Notes: generated from the letters alone by a model not told the origin. Counted from the stretch's first letter, positions 45,541 to 57,596 are shown. The stretch is 64,000 bases of DNA from Plectosphaerella cucumerina (GCA_020746995.1 JAGPXD010000002.1:1984001-2048000); one strand, 5' to 3'. Made by a program: numbers and translations.

Positions 45541-47782
45541 CTACGACTTGATCATGGCCCGCCCATCCGCCACAGCTACCCTCGCCACCTTCTTCAGCAG
45601 CGTCCTCTCATCCGCCTCACGATATCTCTCCCACGTATCGAGCCCCTCCTTGGCCTGAATACTCAGCGTCTCGTACCCCTGCTTGATCACCTCCGCCACC
45701 TCCCCGCTCGTCAGGATGGCCTTCTGCTTCTTCGCATCCCCGCCCTGCAGCATCTCCTTGTAATGCTGGCTCACGCTGATGAGCGTATCGATGGAGTTGC
45801 TCTTACGCTTCCCCAGCCCATAGCTCTCCTTGAACTTGACCAGCACATCGCCCGCCTCGACAACCTTATAGAAAAGGTCATCGTACGCCGCCGATGACGG
45901 GAGGAACGCTTCGCCCGCAGACAGCGACAACGCCACGAGGTTGACCGTGTGGTCCAGCAGCAGCTCTATCTGCGGGAGGTCCTTGAGGTCTTCGTGGTAG
46001 GTGTTGAGGAAGCGGATAAGGTGGAGGAGGGCCCGGAAGAAATCGGCCCAGTGGTACTCGAGCCGCGTCTTGGAGCGGGAGAGGTACGACGTGATTCGCA
46101 GGATGATGCCCACGCAGAGAGTGTAGAGATTGACGTCAAGCCGCCGCCGGAGGTTGTGAGATATGCCGTCAATCATCGTGTCCAGAACCGCCGCCGCCAG
46201 GGCCCGGTCGTTCTTGACCTGCGGCAGGTATGGCGGTCGCTGCCGACACAGACGGACCGGCGTCTTAGACTCCTCGCTGCATACCCGCTTGCAGAGCACA
46301 GGGTCCTCCACGAGGAGGCGGAACACCATCAGGTTTAGCGTTGCGTATTGGGCCGTCCGTTGCGAGACGTATGCGTGTTGGAGGAGATAGGATGTGAGGG
46401 AGATGTAGCTGGCCAGTGCGTGCTCTTCGCCTGCCTCAGCCGGGAGTGTGACGAGGTTGAAGCAGAAGAGCTTGTTGGCGTGTGTAAAGTCATAAGTGGC
46501 GAGCAGCACGGCCGCGTCGACGCCGGGCCTATACGCGTTAGTGTGAGGAATACACAAGGTGTTGGAGTGCTTACAGAGTTGAGAACATCTGCTTCTGCGT
46601 CTCCTCGTCGTACACCTGCTTCTTCTCCGGCTTTGGGCCCCTCGCAATGAGCCCGAGTCCCATCAGGTGCAGCGTGTTATTCCACGTCCATCCCTCCGGC
46701 AAGTCGTCAAGGACGTTGACATACTCAAGCCGCATCTTCTGGCACGAGTACCCCACGCATCGCACAATCTTCTTGATCGTCGCTTCGTTGACAAAGTCGT
46801 TGAGTCGCTGCTGATATGGGTTCGAGAACTCGAACTTGTTGTAATTTGCCAGCAGCCCGGTGAGGACGAACGGCTGCAGAGCCTGCCCAGGCGAGTCGGC
46901 TTCCTGGATGAGCTGGCAGAGTTAGCACAATGAAAGTCAAGCTGGCCGCGGGGGTGGCTTACCTTCATTATCGCCGGGAAGAGATCTCTCTGGATAAAGT
47001 ATGTGAGGAGACTTGTCTGATACGCTCCTGCCGTCACCGCAAGAACCACCTCGACAGCTTTCCGTCTTAGGTTGACTGCGTCCGTATTAGCATCGAAACA
47101 TGCATCCTGCTGCCTTTGCCTACACACCATCTTTGCTGTTTCGGATAATCTGCTCCAGGGCGCTCGCAAACTCGGTGAATATTGTGTCGATGTAGTCGAT
47201 GCCCGCCAGCACGGCAATAATGTCGGAACTCGGATGGTTGTACCGCTTTCCCAGGGCCGAGGCCAGGAAGACGCTCAGTGTCTAGACGGGTCAGCCTGTG
47301 CCGAAACACCTCTCTCGTCAAGACTCACATCCAGCGCATTCCCTTGCGCATTCCCTTGGCCCTCCTTGACAGCGTCCACACCTCGGACAAACAGCTCTCG
47401 CGTCCTGTCCTCTAGCGCAAGCATGTCCCCTGGCCGCAGCTGGTCCAGGATATTCTTGAGAGCCCCTAGGTCCGGTCGCAGGAGGAAGAACTCCCTCCAG
47501 AACCCCTCTGTCCGCTCGCCATGGTCGTCATCCTAGGACAGCACCCGTCAGTCTATCGGTCTAATCCACAGCATGTCGGGATCGCAAGGAGTTGTCGGCG
47601 GGGTTCGGGCTCGAGGAGTAATTCGGAAGGCTATAGCCAACATACCTATTTGGTGTCAGCTCAGTCAAGACTAGAAGTTTCCGTCTGTGTCAACCCACCT
47701 TGAAAAGCGCCTCGTACAGCACCACAATCTTGGGCTGGAACACCTCGGGCTGCGGCTGTCGCGTGAGCGGCGAGGCCTCCAT
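45541..47782 (-). CDS. ARMH3/C10orf76 orthologue (DUF1741 armadillo-like protein)
   Basis: Six exons: 47699-47782, 47329-47532, 47128-47281, 46963-47075, 46575-46912 and 45541-46528, giving 626 aa. Motifs along the chain are PKIVVLYEALFK, EGFWREFFLLRPD, SVFLASALGKRYNHPSSDIIAVLAGID, LQPFVLTGLLANYNKFEFSNPYQ. The DUF1741 C-terminus follows (TYDFTHANKLFCFNLVTLP, SYISLTSYLLQHAYVSQRTAQYATLNL, YHWADFFRALLHLIRFL). It is helical, without membrane segments. The human orthologue recruits PI4KB and GBF1 function at the Golgi; a similar secretory-pathway role is inferred. The first intron is 166 nt, three times the usual size, and holds an internal acceptor directly abutting a donor. The exon 1 start is the first ATG before the conserved PKIVVLYE block. 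Confidence 0.92.
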
Positions 47783-48641
47783 GATGCCCTGCTCGAGGTC
47801 GGTCGCACAGGAAAGAGCCGCAGAGCAGCGGCCTCGTCCTGAGAGCGCAGGTTCAATCGGGAGAAGCCAGGCTTTGTCGTGAGTTCGGCACGTGCTGCTC
47901 CTTCCAGGAATGGGCGTCAATGGGCGACCTTTCAGCTGTTTCTTTTTTATTCAGACGGAAGCTTCGTGTTCAGCCCAAAGCCACGGCGGCATTGCTAAAG
48001 TGGTCTCGCCGATAAGGGAGGCCAGGATTACGTCATCCCACGCTTATCGGAGAGCAGAACCCCTATTTCGGGTTCGACAGATCGCCTCCAGGATCAGGGT
48101 CACAGCGAGAAAGAGCCAGCATCGAAAGATCACTGATGTCGGGCAGCAGATGAAAAGATGGATATCTCTGTTTGTCTCGATTATTCCCATCTTTGATAAG
48201 GCATCTCTTCCCATCCGTCGCTAGCGGCACACACGCTACCCATGCTTTCTACAGCCCTTTACGGGTTTAATGTCTGCCATCGACCAACTGGTAATGACCA
48301 TGTTGCAGGCACGAACGCACTGTAATCCCCGTCTCCTCAAAAAATGCCTGGCTCGTCTCTTTGACGGCCCAACTCCATCCTCCGCTAAAGTCGCCGGCCA
48401 ATGACCAGATATTCGCTAAACTGTCTTTCGCAAAGTAGCCCGGGTCTCTTCCAGACCCGCCTCGAAAATCGCCGTGGCTGTGATGTGATGATGATCAAGT
48501 AAAAGAAGCCGTGTAAAACGCCGCCGTCCGAGTTGTGCTGTAAAGTATAGTGTTGCCTGCTTGTTGCAGGCCCGGGGTACAGTGTTGATAGTCGCTGAAT
48601 GGTTCCAAGGAAGAGAGAAAAGATAGGAAGTGGACAAGTGC
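47783..48641. other. Intergenic, ARMH3 promoter and 3' side of the 644-aa gene
   Basis: 859 bp, no coding signal seen. Confidence 0.5.
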
Positions 48642-50576
48642 TCAGATGGCCCAGCTGCCCCTCCTCTCACGCATGCCCCAGGCGAAGGGCTCAAGGCTGT
48701 CGAGGTCGGGGTGCTGGCGGGCCCACTCGCGGATGTATTTCTTGAGGGCGATCCAGCGCGGGCAACGCTGGTCAATGGGGACATCGACGCCCTCGGCCTC
48801 GGTAATGTGTCCGGAGGCCATCTGCTTCTCGTCGTCTTTTTCGAGGTTCTCGACGCTGATGCGCGAGATCTTGGACAGCTCCCCGTCGAAGGCACGAGCG
48901 GTCGCGGGGTAACCGAGAGAGAGGTAGTTGTACACTTGGGTGATGAAGGCGTCGTCGAACTCTGCAGTGATCTTCTCCTCGCGTTCGGCATTGGCCTTTT
49001 CCCGACGAAGCTTCTCGTCAATGCCGGACAGCATGTGCAGACCCTTGGCCTCGCCGGAGCGCACGCGATGCTCAGCAACAGAGGGGCTGAGGTGCGGGGT
49101 CTCGGGCTCGTCGGTGACGGATCCTCGTCCGAAGGCGGCGGCGAAGGGGTCGCCGGGTGTTGATGGCGGGAAGGGGGTGGCGAGCATGCGAGGCCCGTGG
49201 AGGGTGGCGGGCACAATGTCGTCCTCGTTCGTGCTGGTCCTGTAGCAGTATCCTCTCCAGAGACCGCCCTGGCCAGAGTGGTCGCGGTACGTCTCGTCGA
49301 GCATCTCAACCTCCTTCAGAGACTGGTCCGGCTCCAGCTTGGTCAGCTTGGGGGACGGGCACCTCCTGAAAACGAGGTCTTTGCCAAGCATGGGCGGGGA
49401 CGCGGCCTTCTTGAGCTTCCAGTTGTTGATGTCCTCCCTCGCAGCAGCACCGGCGGCGCCGCCAAAGGGCCTGCCAAAGGGGCTACCGATGTTCCTGAAT
49501 CCCGTCTCGGGGGGGATCTGGGCAGAGGAGGCGAGCGGCATGCCGGGCATCCTGCTGGCCGGGGCTGTCACCGGCGGAATCAACGGCATGTGCGATTCGC
49601 CGATGGGACGCCTGGCCGGCTGTGAAGCGGCAATATCGGCGAGGCGAGCTTCCTTGGCGGTGTTGCTGCTGCTTGTCGAGGTGATGAGTGGCATGTATGA
49701 CTCTCCAATAGGGCCCTTGGACGGCTGGGACGCCCGGGATGCCTTCCTCGCGGTGGTCCACAGGGGATCGGGAGGTGTCTCCAGTTCCATCTTGTCGAGC
49801 TCGTCATCGTCCATCTCAACATCCTCGTCCAGGGGCTTCTCGGGCTCAAGGTCGTGGATGGTCTCTCCTCGGTCGGCGGCGGCCTTGACAGCATGCTCCT
49901 GCATATGCTTGTGCCAATAGTCCAGATCGGACGACTTACGCCTGATCACCCGCGGCTGCCGGCCATGCTGCTTAGGCACCTGCCCGCCTGCGGCGGGTGA
50001 TGTGCTCCTGGATGTTGTATCATCGCCAGAGCTCTCCCGGAAGTAGAAATGTGCGGCGCCTCCCTCGCGAGCCCTACTGTTGGGGAAGGCGGCAAGAGCA
50101 TCTTCCTGCATCTGACGCTCCGCCTCTTTGGCCGCCCACTCGAGAACGTAGTTGCCAGCATTCTCATCCTCGGATTCTCTTCTAGCGCCCTTGGGCTGGA
50201 TGCTGGAGTTCGCATGTTCTGCCGGCTTCCTCCTCGACTTGGATCGCTGCACATAGATGTGATTCGTGTACGGGGTGATGTCGGTCTTGTCTGCGGGTTT
50301 GGTGGCGGGGCCGGTATCGCCCACCCTCCTGACTCTTCGCGACGTCTCGATCAACTGCGGCGCGAACCTCCTGCCTGCGTAGGCCTGGTGCTCGTGGGGG
50401 AAGTCGGGGACTCTATCCTTGGCGGTCGGGGAGAGTTCTCTGGGAGATGCTTCGGGGGTCAATTCAGGCATGTAGCCGCCTGGCTGTGCCTGTACCGGTC
50501 TGCGAACCGACTCGTAGGTTGTCTCAATAGGCTCGGGGACGAACCGCCTTCGCGGCTTCTCGCCCTCGGAGCTCAT
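48642..50576 (-). CDS. Unrecognised 644-aa protein with repeated RRFxPxxIET and PIGESxMPLI motifs
   Basis: Intronless. I do not recognise a named family. The N-terminus carries two copies of a short motif, RRFVPEPIET (10-19) and RRFAPQLIET (69-78), each followed by an Arg-rich pair. Two copies of PIGESxMPLI lie at 289-298 and 324-333. Most of the middle is polar and probably disordered, with an acidic stretch DEDVEMDDDELDKMELE near 250-266. The C-terminal about 110 residues look folded and helical: FDDAFITQVYNYLSLGYPATARAFDGEL (540-567) resembles a LisH-type helix pair, then RCPRWIALKKYIREWARQHPDLDSLEPFAWG. No signal peptide or membrane span is present. It may be a scaffold or chromatin/nuclear protein; that is only a guess. 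Codon use is like the core genes. Confidence 0.85.
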   Translation of the reverse strand: MSSEGEKPRRRFVPEPIETTYESVRRPVQAQPGGYMPELTPEASPRELSPTAKDRVPDFPHEHQAYAGRRFAPQLIETSRRVRRVGDTGPATKPADKTDITPYTNHIYVQRSKSRRKPAEHANSSIQPKGARRESEDENAGNYVLEWAAKEAERQMQEDALAAFPNSRAREGGAAHFYFRESSGDDTTSRSTSPAAGGQVPKQHGRQPRVIRRKSSDLDYWHKHMQEHAVKAAADRGETIHDLEPEKPLDEDVEMDDDELDKMELETPPDPLWTTARKASRASQPSKGPIGESYMPLITSTSSSNTAKEARLADIAASQPARRPIGESHMPLIPPVTAPASRMPGMPLASSAQIPPETGFRNIGSPFGRPFGGAAGAAAREDINNWKLKKAASPPMLGKDLVFRRCPSPKLTKLEPDQSLKEVEMLDETYRDHSGQGGLWRGYCYRTSTNEDDIVPATLHGPRMLATPFPPSTPGDPFAAAFGRGSVTDEPETPHLSPSVAEHRVRSGEAKGLHMLSGIDEKLRREKANAEREEKITAEFDDAFITQVYNYLSLGYPATARAFDGELSKISRISVENLEKDDEKQMASGHITEAEGVDVPIDQRCPRWIALKKYIREWARQHPDLDSLEPFAWGMRERRGSWAI

Positions 50577-51950
50577 GGCGACCGCGGTTTGTCGTTCTCT
50601 CTGCGGGTGACTCTGTGGTTGTCGGAAGATAGAGGAAGGAACGAAGAGGTGTGGAAGAGTGATTCGGAGTGTTATTGACCCGCGACGCAAGCAGGTGAAA
50701 GAGAGGAGTCGCTTCGAAGAGGGGCACGAGACCACAAGGTGAGTGAGGCCTTTAACGCGGGTCGGGAAGATAAAGCGTTCGGGGCTCCAAGCGGGCAATC
50801 AATCGTGGGGCAGGGGGGTCCGGCACCGCAGAGGGACGCTTGCTTTTTTTTTCGCGCGGGCAGCAGTCGTATTCGTCGAAGAACTTGTGGCTTGAAGGGC
50901 AGAGGGATGACTGGACTCTGCGAAAGAGGAGGACGATGTCGGCAAGTCTGAGAGGGTGTGATGGGTGAAGGGGGGAGGGAAGGCAGCTGGTCAAGAGGAC
51001 CGAGACGAAGAGTCGCGGCAGAGACGGAGGAGGGATTGAGACCAAAGAGTGAAGGGGCGGTCACAGGAACCGTAGAAGGTACGGAAGGAGGGCACGATAG
51101 CCGGTCCCAGACTCCCAGGGCACTGCAGGCTTGGGCTGACAGAAGGATGGGACAAGTTGGGTGGGTGTGTGGGTGGTGTGGTGTGCCCGTGGGTGGGGGA
51201 TGGGTTCTGTTTTTGGGCGCGGCGGGCACGCCAGAGGCGCTGGGCACCTGGGAGCGTTAGCGGGGAGTCGTCTAACAGCACGAGGGGGTTCTCGTAGCAC
51301 GTTATCAGCTCGTGAGGTCCAGGCTCTGGCGCACAATCTCTCTCCCCTCGATTCTGTTTCCCCCACCATCCGCCCGCTCTCTTTGCAAACACATTGCGCC
51401 TTTGGAGCAAGTCTGGTCTCTTCAGCTGCTTTTGGTTCTCTATGGGAGACTGTATGATGCTCTCTATTTGTTTCTCCGGTGGTTATCGCCACTCTTGATC
51501 GTCCCGACTCGACAACTCGAATCCGACTCGAACACACACCCTCCATCGGCGACCCGACGACTCAGGAACAGTCCGCCCACACCGCCGTCGCCTGAACAAG
51601 GGCGTGTTTTTTTGCTCAGGTACCAAATACAAGGTGTTGGCGGGGTGTGGTGCAAGCAGCGCTGGTACCTTGACTGGCGCGGGCAGGGGAGGACAGGGGT
51701 CCCCTCCCACTTGGGCCTTCTTTCTCCTTGCATCCTCGGCCCAGAAGAATTCCACGGCCAGGCCATGGCTCCGCTGACATCATGCCCGACGACGGGGTCT
51801 CGCACCCGGGGCTTGGAGCCTTGGAGGTATGGGACGTTCTGGATGCGGGCAGGCTTGGCTGCTGCTCGAAACAGCAGTTGAAGAAAAAAACACAAGAACA
51901 CGAAAGGCCGAATATCTGTCCCTGGGCCTTGGGCACGCACAGAGACCATC

Positions 51951-52090
51951 AGGTTCAGGTCGTTAGGTAGGTTCAGGAGGGGCTCGACGAGGGGTGCCCC
52001 GGGTGCCCCCCCGCAATCTCGCGGATCGTCAAAAGTTCACCGTGCTCAGCGCTGATGACTCCAACTGAACGAACCTAACTGAACCACCTG
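51951..52090. repeat. Imperfect inverted repeat, arms about 28 bp
   Basis: Left arm 51951-51978 (AGGTTCAGGTCGTTAGGT...GTTCAGG) is matched in reverse complement by 52063-52090 (CTGAACGAACCTAACTGAACCACCTG), with small gaps. The 84-bp spacer includes a G/C palindromic run near 51990-52010. Origin unknown. Confidence 0.5.
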
Positions 52091-54721
52091 TGCGCTAGGA
52101 CGAGACGAGACGAGCCGAGCCCGACGGGCAAGGTCATGTTCCATCCCAACTCGGGGGATGCCCGCCAGGTGCCGGCATGTTTAATTTTAACCGCCGCGAC
52201 CCCCGTGGCATCGTCGCAACGCAGCCGTCCACTCCGCTGTCGTCTTGGAGTCACGAACCCGTCTCGGTGGGTGGGGATATCTCGAACTCGAAGGCAGGCA
52301 AAGGCAGGGGGGGACTCTGGGTGTTCTCTGCGCCTATAACGTGATACCCAGAGACCATCATCTCATCCACGGGCCCGCCGGGGAGCGGTGACGTGGCCGA
52401 CAGCTACCCGAGTCAACATGTCCACAGAAAAAAGGTGATCAGTCAATGCACCCAAGCACCCTTTCCGAAGCCTTTTCGTAACTCCGGGGCGGGCGGATCG
52501 CGCACTGAGGGGGCAGCGGTACCAATGGTTGGCGTCCGTCAGCACTGCACAGCACTGTCTCTCTGCTTTTGCTCCCGGGCATGCACATTCCCTGCACTGG
52601 GGACGTGATGGGCAGCCCGAAAGCAAGCCCAGTGCATTCCGCAGACCACAACCACATGGCAACAGGGAACACCAGCATCGCCATGGCAAACACCACCACA
52701 CCCACCACTGGAACACACACACTCGTCTTCCCTCGACCGGGCGAGACCATCGTCGCAACCGCAGGCAAACAGTTCTGTCCAACCACCCAGTTTCCGGTCT
52801 GAAGCCCTGCTCATCGGTCTTCCTCCGTGCCGGGCCCTTGCCGGTGTCGGATGTGGCTGCTGCATCCAGAGCGCCAACCTGCATGGCCGCTGCAGTCCAC
52901 CCGCTCCACGAGGTATCAAGCTGACAAGGATGGATGGCAGGATGGGATGGGATGGGGTGGGAATCCACCGCTGAGACTCTGGGAGTAGCGGCGCGGGCGG
53001 TGGACACACGAAGCAAGCAAGCAACAGCAAACTGAAGCAAGCTCTCCACCAAGTTGGACCCTCCCCAGCTAAGCTGAGCTTCCCACTGAAGCTCACGATG
53101 GTCAGACCTCACCTCAACTTGAAAGTAGCACCCCCGCGAACGTCTCCGCGGCCCCTACTACACATTCCAACAACCCAGACCTCGCCTCAACAATCACAAC
53201 AACCCGCAAGCCACTGCAGAGGCCGACAGCGTTCCGTGTCACCCTCCGAGACTCCCTCCGCCAAGGCCATTGGACCGCCCACCCCCTTCACAGCTCACCT
53301 CACCGTGAACATCCGCGGGATGGATGGTCGGCCCATGCATGCACGCACATGGATGGATGCATGCATGGTTCACCGCTCAACCGCACCCTCTGCATGTCGC
53401 CACCTTGTAACTCGTGGCCCGCATGTCGCCTATCTGGGGCCACGCCGGCCAGAACGCGACAACGGCCCCTCCTCTGCCTCTGCCGGATGGACCATGGCTA
53501 ACGGGCGCGGGAGTGTGTTTCACGATCCCCTCTCCATTGGGCGCTGGCCGGAGTGATCCCCATCATCCCGCATGCTCACCGCTCCCACGGCCGACTGCGG
53601 GACCGGGACCTTGGACTCCCTTCCCCGGCGGCACGACTCAGCTTCCCCCGCGTTTCGCTAAAGCCAGCTCCACAGGGGCAGCAACAGTTGCTCTCGGCGG
53701 CGAGCTGCTGGGGCCGAACGTCGACTCGATCGAGGAGAGCACAATCTGCCAGTTGCCTTTCCAGGCATCGGAGATAGACATTCCAAGAAACACGCCCAGC
53801 GTGTAGTGTCCTCTCCATCGAGTCAGCAAGGAGGGTCGCCGGCTCTCGCGGTGTGCTGCCCCTGATGGATGGTCACGAGGCATCGCCACTGGCACACGGC
53901 ACGAGGTACAATACATTCCCCGGTACATCCGCCCCGGCGCGATCGGCTTCTACCCCTAGATCTTTGACGCAAGCGACAACTCACATCCCGATGATGGGCT
54001 GGCAACCTTGGGCTCGTGAGCATCCAAACGACGCCGCACAGCCACGCTGTCACAAACTCCGTCCTCCCCATCCGACCCTCGAATTGGTGAGGACCATCTA
54101 CTGTCTGCCTGGCTATGGCCAGTGTCGCAGGTGTTTCCCCAACTTGCTGCTGCGTCGGACCGTGTACCTCCAACGCGGGTATCACGACAGACGCCGTCCC
54201 CTCGCCGATCGCCCTTTTCCCTCAGGACCCCGTGGCATTTCAAAGCTGTCAGCGTAACGGATGGCCTGCTGATCACCACAGAGAGCGCCGCTAGATCGGC
54301 CGCGATGAAACAGTTCGTAAGACATTGGATTCTTGGCCTGTCTGGCACCCCCGCGCGCAGTCCGACCTGCTGCCTGGGAATGTACCTGCGTTCATTGCCA
54401 GCGTCAGTTCGGATGACGGCTGCGAACAAACGCCTGGCTGCCACCACCGCTTGGCAACGGCCGCCCGCGCCCAAGCCCCCAAGGTGCAGTGAGTGAGGTC
54501 GCACAGCGCTCGGGAGGCTTATCAACTGCCGTCATTGTGCGGGGCTCGAGGTCTCGGGATAGAAGCTGTCATTGAAGTTGGAGATCCCCCAGACCCCGTG
54601 TTGGAGAGACACCTCCCGTGTTGTCGGTATCGCGGCCATGCCGATCTTGACCCGGATGGGAGCGGATTCGAGGTGCGAGTTTCCGGAAGGGGACAGGCCT
54701 AGAGATGGAGGGTCCTTTTCC

Positions 54722-54750
54722 GGGGCCCTAAGTGAAAGTTTAGGGGGCCC
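54722..54750. repeat. Small inverted repeat with telomere-type hexamers
   Basis: CCCTAA (54726-54731) and TTAGGG (54740-54745) face each other across an 8-nt loop, flanked by GGG and CCC that extend the stem with a two-base bulge. Confidence 0.55.
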
Positions 54751-55652
54751 TGGACCCTGAGTCTTTGTGCTGAATTTAGGTGCCGACCAGGCGACCTAGG
54801 CCTGGGCCTGGGTTTCTTCAGCTTCAGCCTTGTAAGGGGGCATAGCTCCTCTGTTGAAGATAGCTGGAACCCCGCCAGCCTCGGCTGGATCCGAGGCTGT
54901 TTGGAAAGCTGGGAGGCAGCTCAAGGTGCCTATCGGACAAGCAAGCCTAAGGACGGCCTCGGTGTGGTTCTTTGTTTTAAGAGAAAGCGAACGTGTTCTC
55001 GCCATGCTTCGGGCCACTATCCCGACGGACAGACCTTCAAAACATCGCCTGGACCGCGATGTTATCTTGACTTCGGCATCTTCCTCAATTTGCCCGGATG
55101 GTTGAGCTGGCCAGGTTTCGGCGACGCCGTCAAAGCTCCACGGTCTGCATGTGTCTGGCATCTGGACTAGATGGTCGACGGGGTTGGGATTCGAATGGGC
55201 TCGAACATTCAGGACTGTTCCGTCGCCGAACCTGGTTCATCCCAAGGACGTGGATGTGCTGGACGTTCAAGATCAGTCCATCCCTCTCGTCGGAAAGCGG
55301 CCGTTGAAGGGCGATAGGGGTGAACATTCCCACGAAGATCTGCCAGCCATTGTTGATGCCGAAGACTTGACCAACATGTCAGATTCGGTTTTCCATGAAC
55401 TCCCCAGGGTGCTGTAAGCACCTCGGCCGACGCCACCTTCATCAACACCTCTGCCATGTGGCGCATCGGCACATCATCACTTCGCCCATGGCTTCGTCCA
55501 ATCTGACGTGTGATTTTAGAACCAGCCCCCGTCGAGCTCTCTTGTCGGCAGCGTGGGTCTGATAGCCCTGCGAAGCATCTCTTGTCGACTTCCCTCCGAC
55601 CAAGCCATGCCACCTTTGGCCACGAACCTCCCAGACCCTGCTTCCACTCCGC

Positions 55653-57596
55653 TCACAGCCAGTCGGTCCACCTGGTTCCATGCCAGTATGCTTTCCCATC
55701 CGTCTCAAACTGCGGCCCCTCAGCAGCAAGAATTTGCCCAAACTCGCACCTCGAGAAGGACACGCGGACCTGCTCCCTCTCGTAAAACTCGTCATACTGC
55801 GGCGCCAGCGCCTCCCGAAGACGGCTGACGTCGCCGTCGGGGTGCAGGCTCTTCCATGGTTCGCGGCACACGCGGCCCTTGCACGTCTTCGTCACCAGCA
55901 GCAGGGCGTCGAGACGGGGAACGAGCTTGTCAACTGGGAACGTGGCAACGGTGGCGGCGGACTTGGACGGCGCGAGCAGGTTGTGAATCTGATAGGGGTC
56001 GACCTGGACGAGCGTGAGTATGATTCAAGACTTGAGAGGAACAGACTTACACTCAGATCGTACAGCTCCTTTTCGTTATTACACCACACCGAGTAGTACA
56101 AGTCGTAATCTCTCGAGACAACCCTGATCAATTTGTACGTGTTGTTCGGGACGATGAACGTGTTGTTGTCCAGGAATCCCCACAGTCCCTCGGACGCTGC
56201 CTGCCCCCAGAACTCGACAGTAACATGTTCGTGCCACGCGCCCGGGACTTCAGCCTCGGCGGCCTGCAGGGAATCTTCCGTCAACGGGATCGGGGCGCCG
56301 TCAAATTCATGCCTCGGCGCCGCGCCGGCCAAATGAAGCAATGTAGGCGCCAAATCAGCATGGGTGGTAGCAACGGCGCCCGAGACCTCACGGCCGCGAG
56401 GGACGCCTGGTCCGCGCACGATCAGGGGGATGTTGACGTCCGTCTCATATCCACACTCCTTGCCGGGCTGCAGCCGGTGCTGGCCGATATGGTAGCCGTT
56501 GTCAGTGGTGTAGACGATGTAAGTGTTCGCGGCGGCGCGCTCGTCCTGCTCGAGGCGGCGCACCACGGCGTCCACGAGCTCATCGACGGCCTGGAGAGCC
56601 TGCAGGCGGGCGCGGTAGAAGACATCGTTGTAGGCTACGTTCTCCGGGGACTGGCGCGGCTGGGCGCGGATCCAGCTTGCGCCAGTAGGGTCTTCGGGGT
56701 TGAAGTTTGCGGTTCGGGGCACTTTCGCATCAGGGAAGAGGTGGGCGTGGCGGGCAGCGGGGATGGGAGGTGTCGCCCCAAGGCCGTGGCTCAGGTCGGG
56801 CAGGTTGAAGTTGATGGCGGCACGGGTCTGGGATTCGTCGGAGGGGTCGAAGTCGCCGTCGTCGTAGAGGCCGGTGAGGTTGATGTTGGAGTGAGGGGCG
56901 ACGGGGGCGATGCCGAGGAAGAATGGCTTGTCAGGCTGGGCGAGGGCCTCATCGAGGAAGCCTAGGGCTTTGCCGGCGAGGACGTCGGTGGTGTACTCGC
57001 CGTCGTAGCTGACGGGCTCGTCCTGGTTGCGCTGGAAGGTGGCGTTGAGGTAGACGTAGGTCCAGGGGTCGAGGAGGAAGTCGTGACCAGTCCAGCCTCG
57101 GGGATAGGGCTTGTCATAGTTGTCGACGGTGTGTGCGTTGAATAGTTTGCCGGTGTAGTAGGTGTTGTAACCTTCTTCTTGAAGGAAGACGGGGAGGTAG
57201 GCGTCATTGTGGCCCTGGGAGATGAACTTGGGGAAGCCGCCTGGATGATGAGCAAGTGCTGCTTTGAGGGCGTCAAGAAGACTTACCGTATGGCGGGAAT
57301 ACGTCGGTGACGTTCGTGTTGTGAGCTGCCTTGCCGGTGAGGAGCGAGACCCTAGCCGGGCAGCAGACTGCTGTTGTGACAAAGTGGCGCTTGTAAAATG
57401 TACCCTTGTCGATGAGGTGCTGCTGGACTAGAGGCATGTAGTCAACCGAGTTCATATGCAGATCCTGGTCGTCGGTGAGGACGAAGATGAAGTTGGGCTG
57501 CTGATTAGGGGCTTGTCGGTCATGGTGAAGTGCATGTGAGACTCCCAGGAATGGGATGATCCCTGTGAGGAGGTGCTTCATGGATGGCGACATCAT
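55653..57596 (-). CDS. Secreted arylsulfatase (type I, formylglycine)
   Basis: Exons 57287-57596, 56051-57240 and 55653-56003, giving 616 aa. A signal peptide is present; starting at the third Met (57581) gives the neater MKHLLTGIIPFLGVSHA. Sulfatase features: TDDQD metal residues (41-45 counted from the first Met), the formylglycine-modification motif C78-C-P-A-R, the GK at LLTGK, PFFLGIAPVAPH, IVYTTDNGYHIGQHRL and KECGYETDVNIPLIVRGPG. The C-terminal exon gives VDPYQIHNL, the usual end of the catalytic core, and a tail with several cysteines. Family members cleave sulfate esters for sulfur scavenging, often under sulfur limitation. Introns are short with GTAAGT donors. Several N-glycosylation sites are present. 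Confidence 0.94.

Larger units (their letters stand above)
50577..55652. other. 5-kb gene-free region
   Basis: Lies between the start of the 644-aa gene and the 3' end of the sulfatase gene. Frames here are low-complexity translations without domains. It contains the inverted repeat 51951-52090, GGATG-type short repeats at about 52925-52965 and 53320-53370, and a small telomere-hexamer hairpin at 54722-54750. Confidence 0.5.

Noticed and set aside
52363..53112. 249-codon reverse frame with Trp/Cys runs
   Set aside because: Low-complexity translation of repeats, no domain.
55130..55430. Reverse-strand stretch reading VFGINNGWQIFVGMFTP
   Set aside because: Looks faintly like a protein fragment, but I could not extend it with splicing or assign a family; too weak to call a pseudogene.
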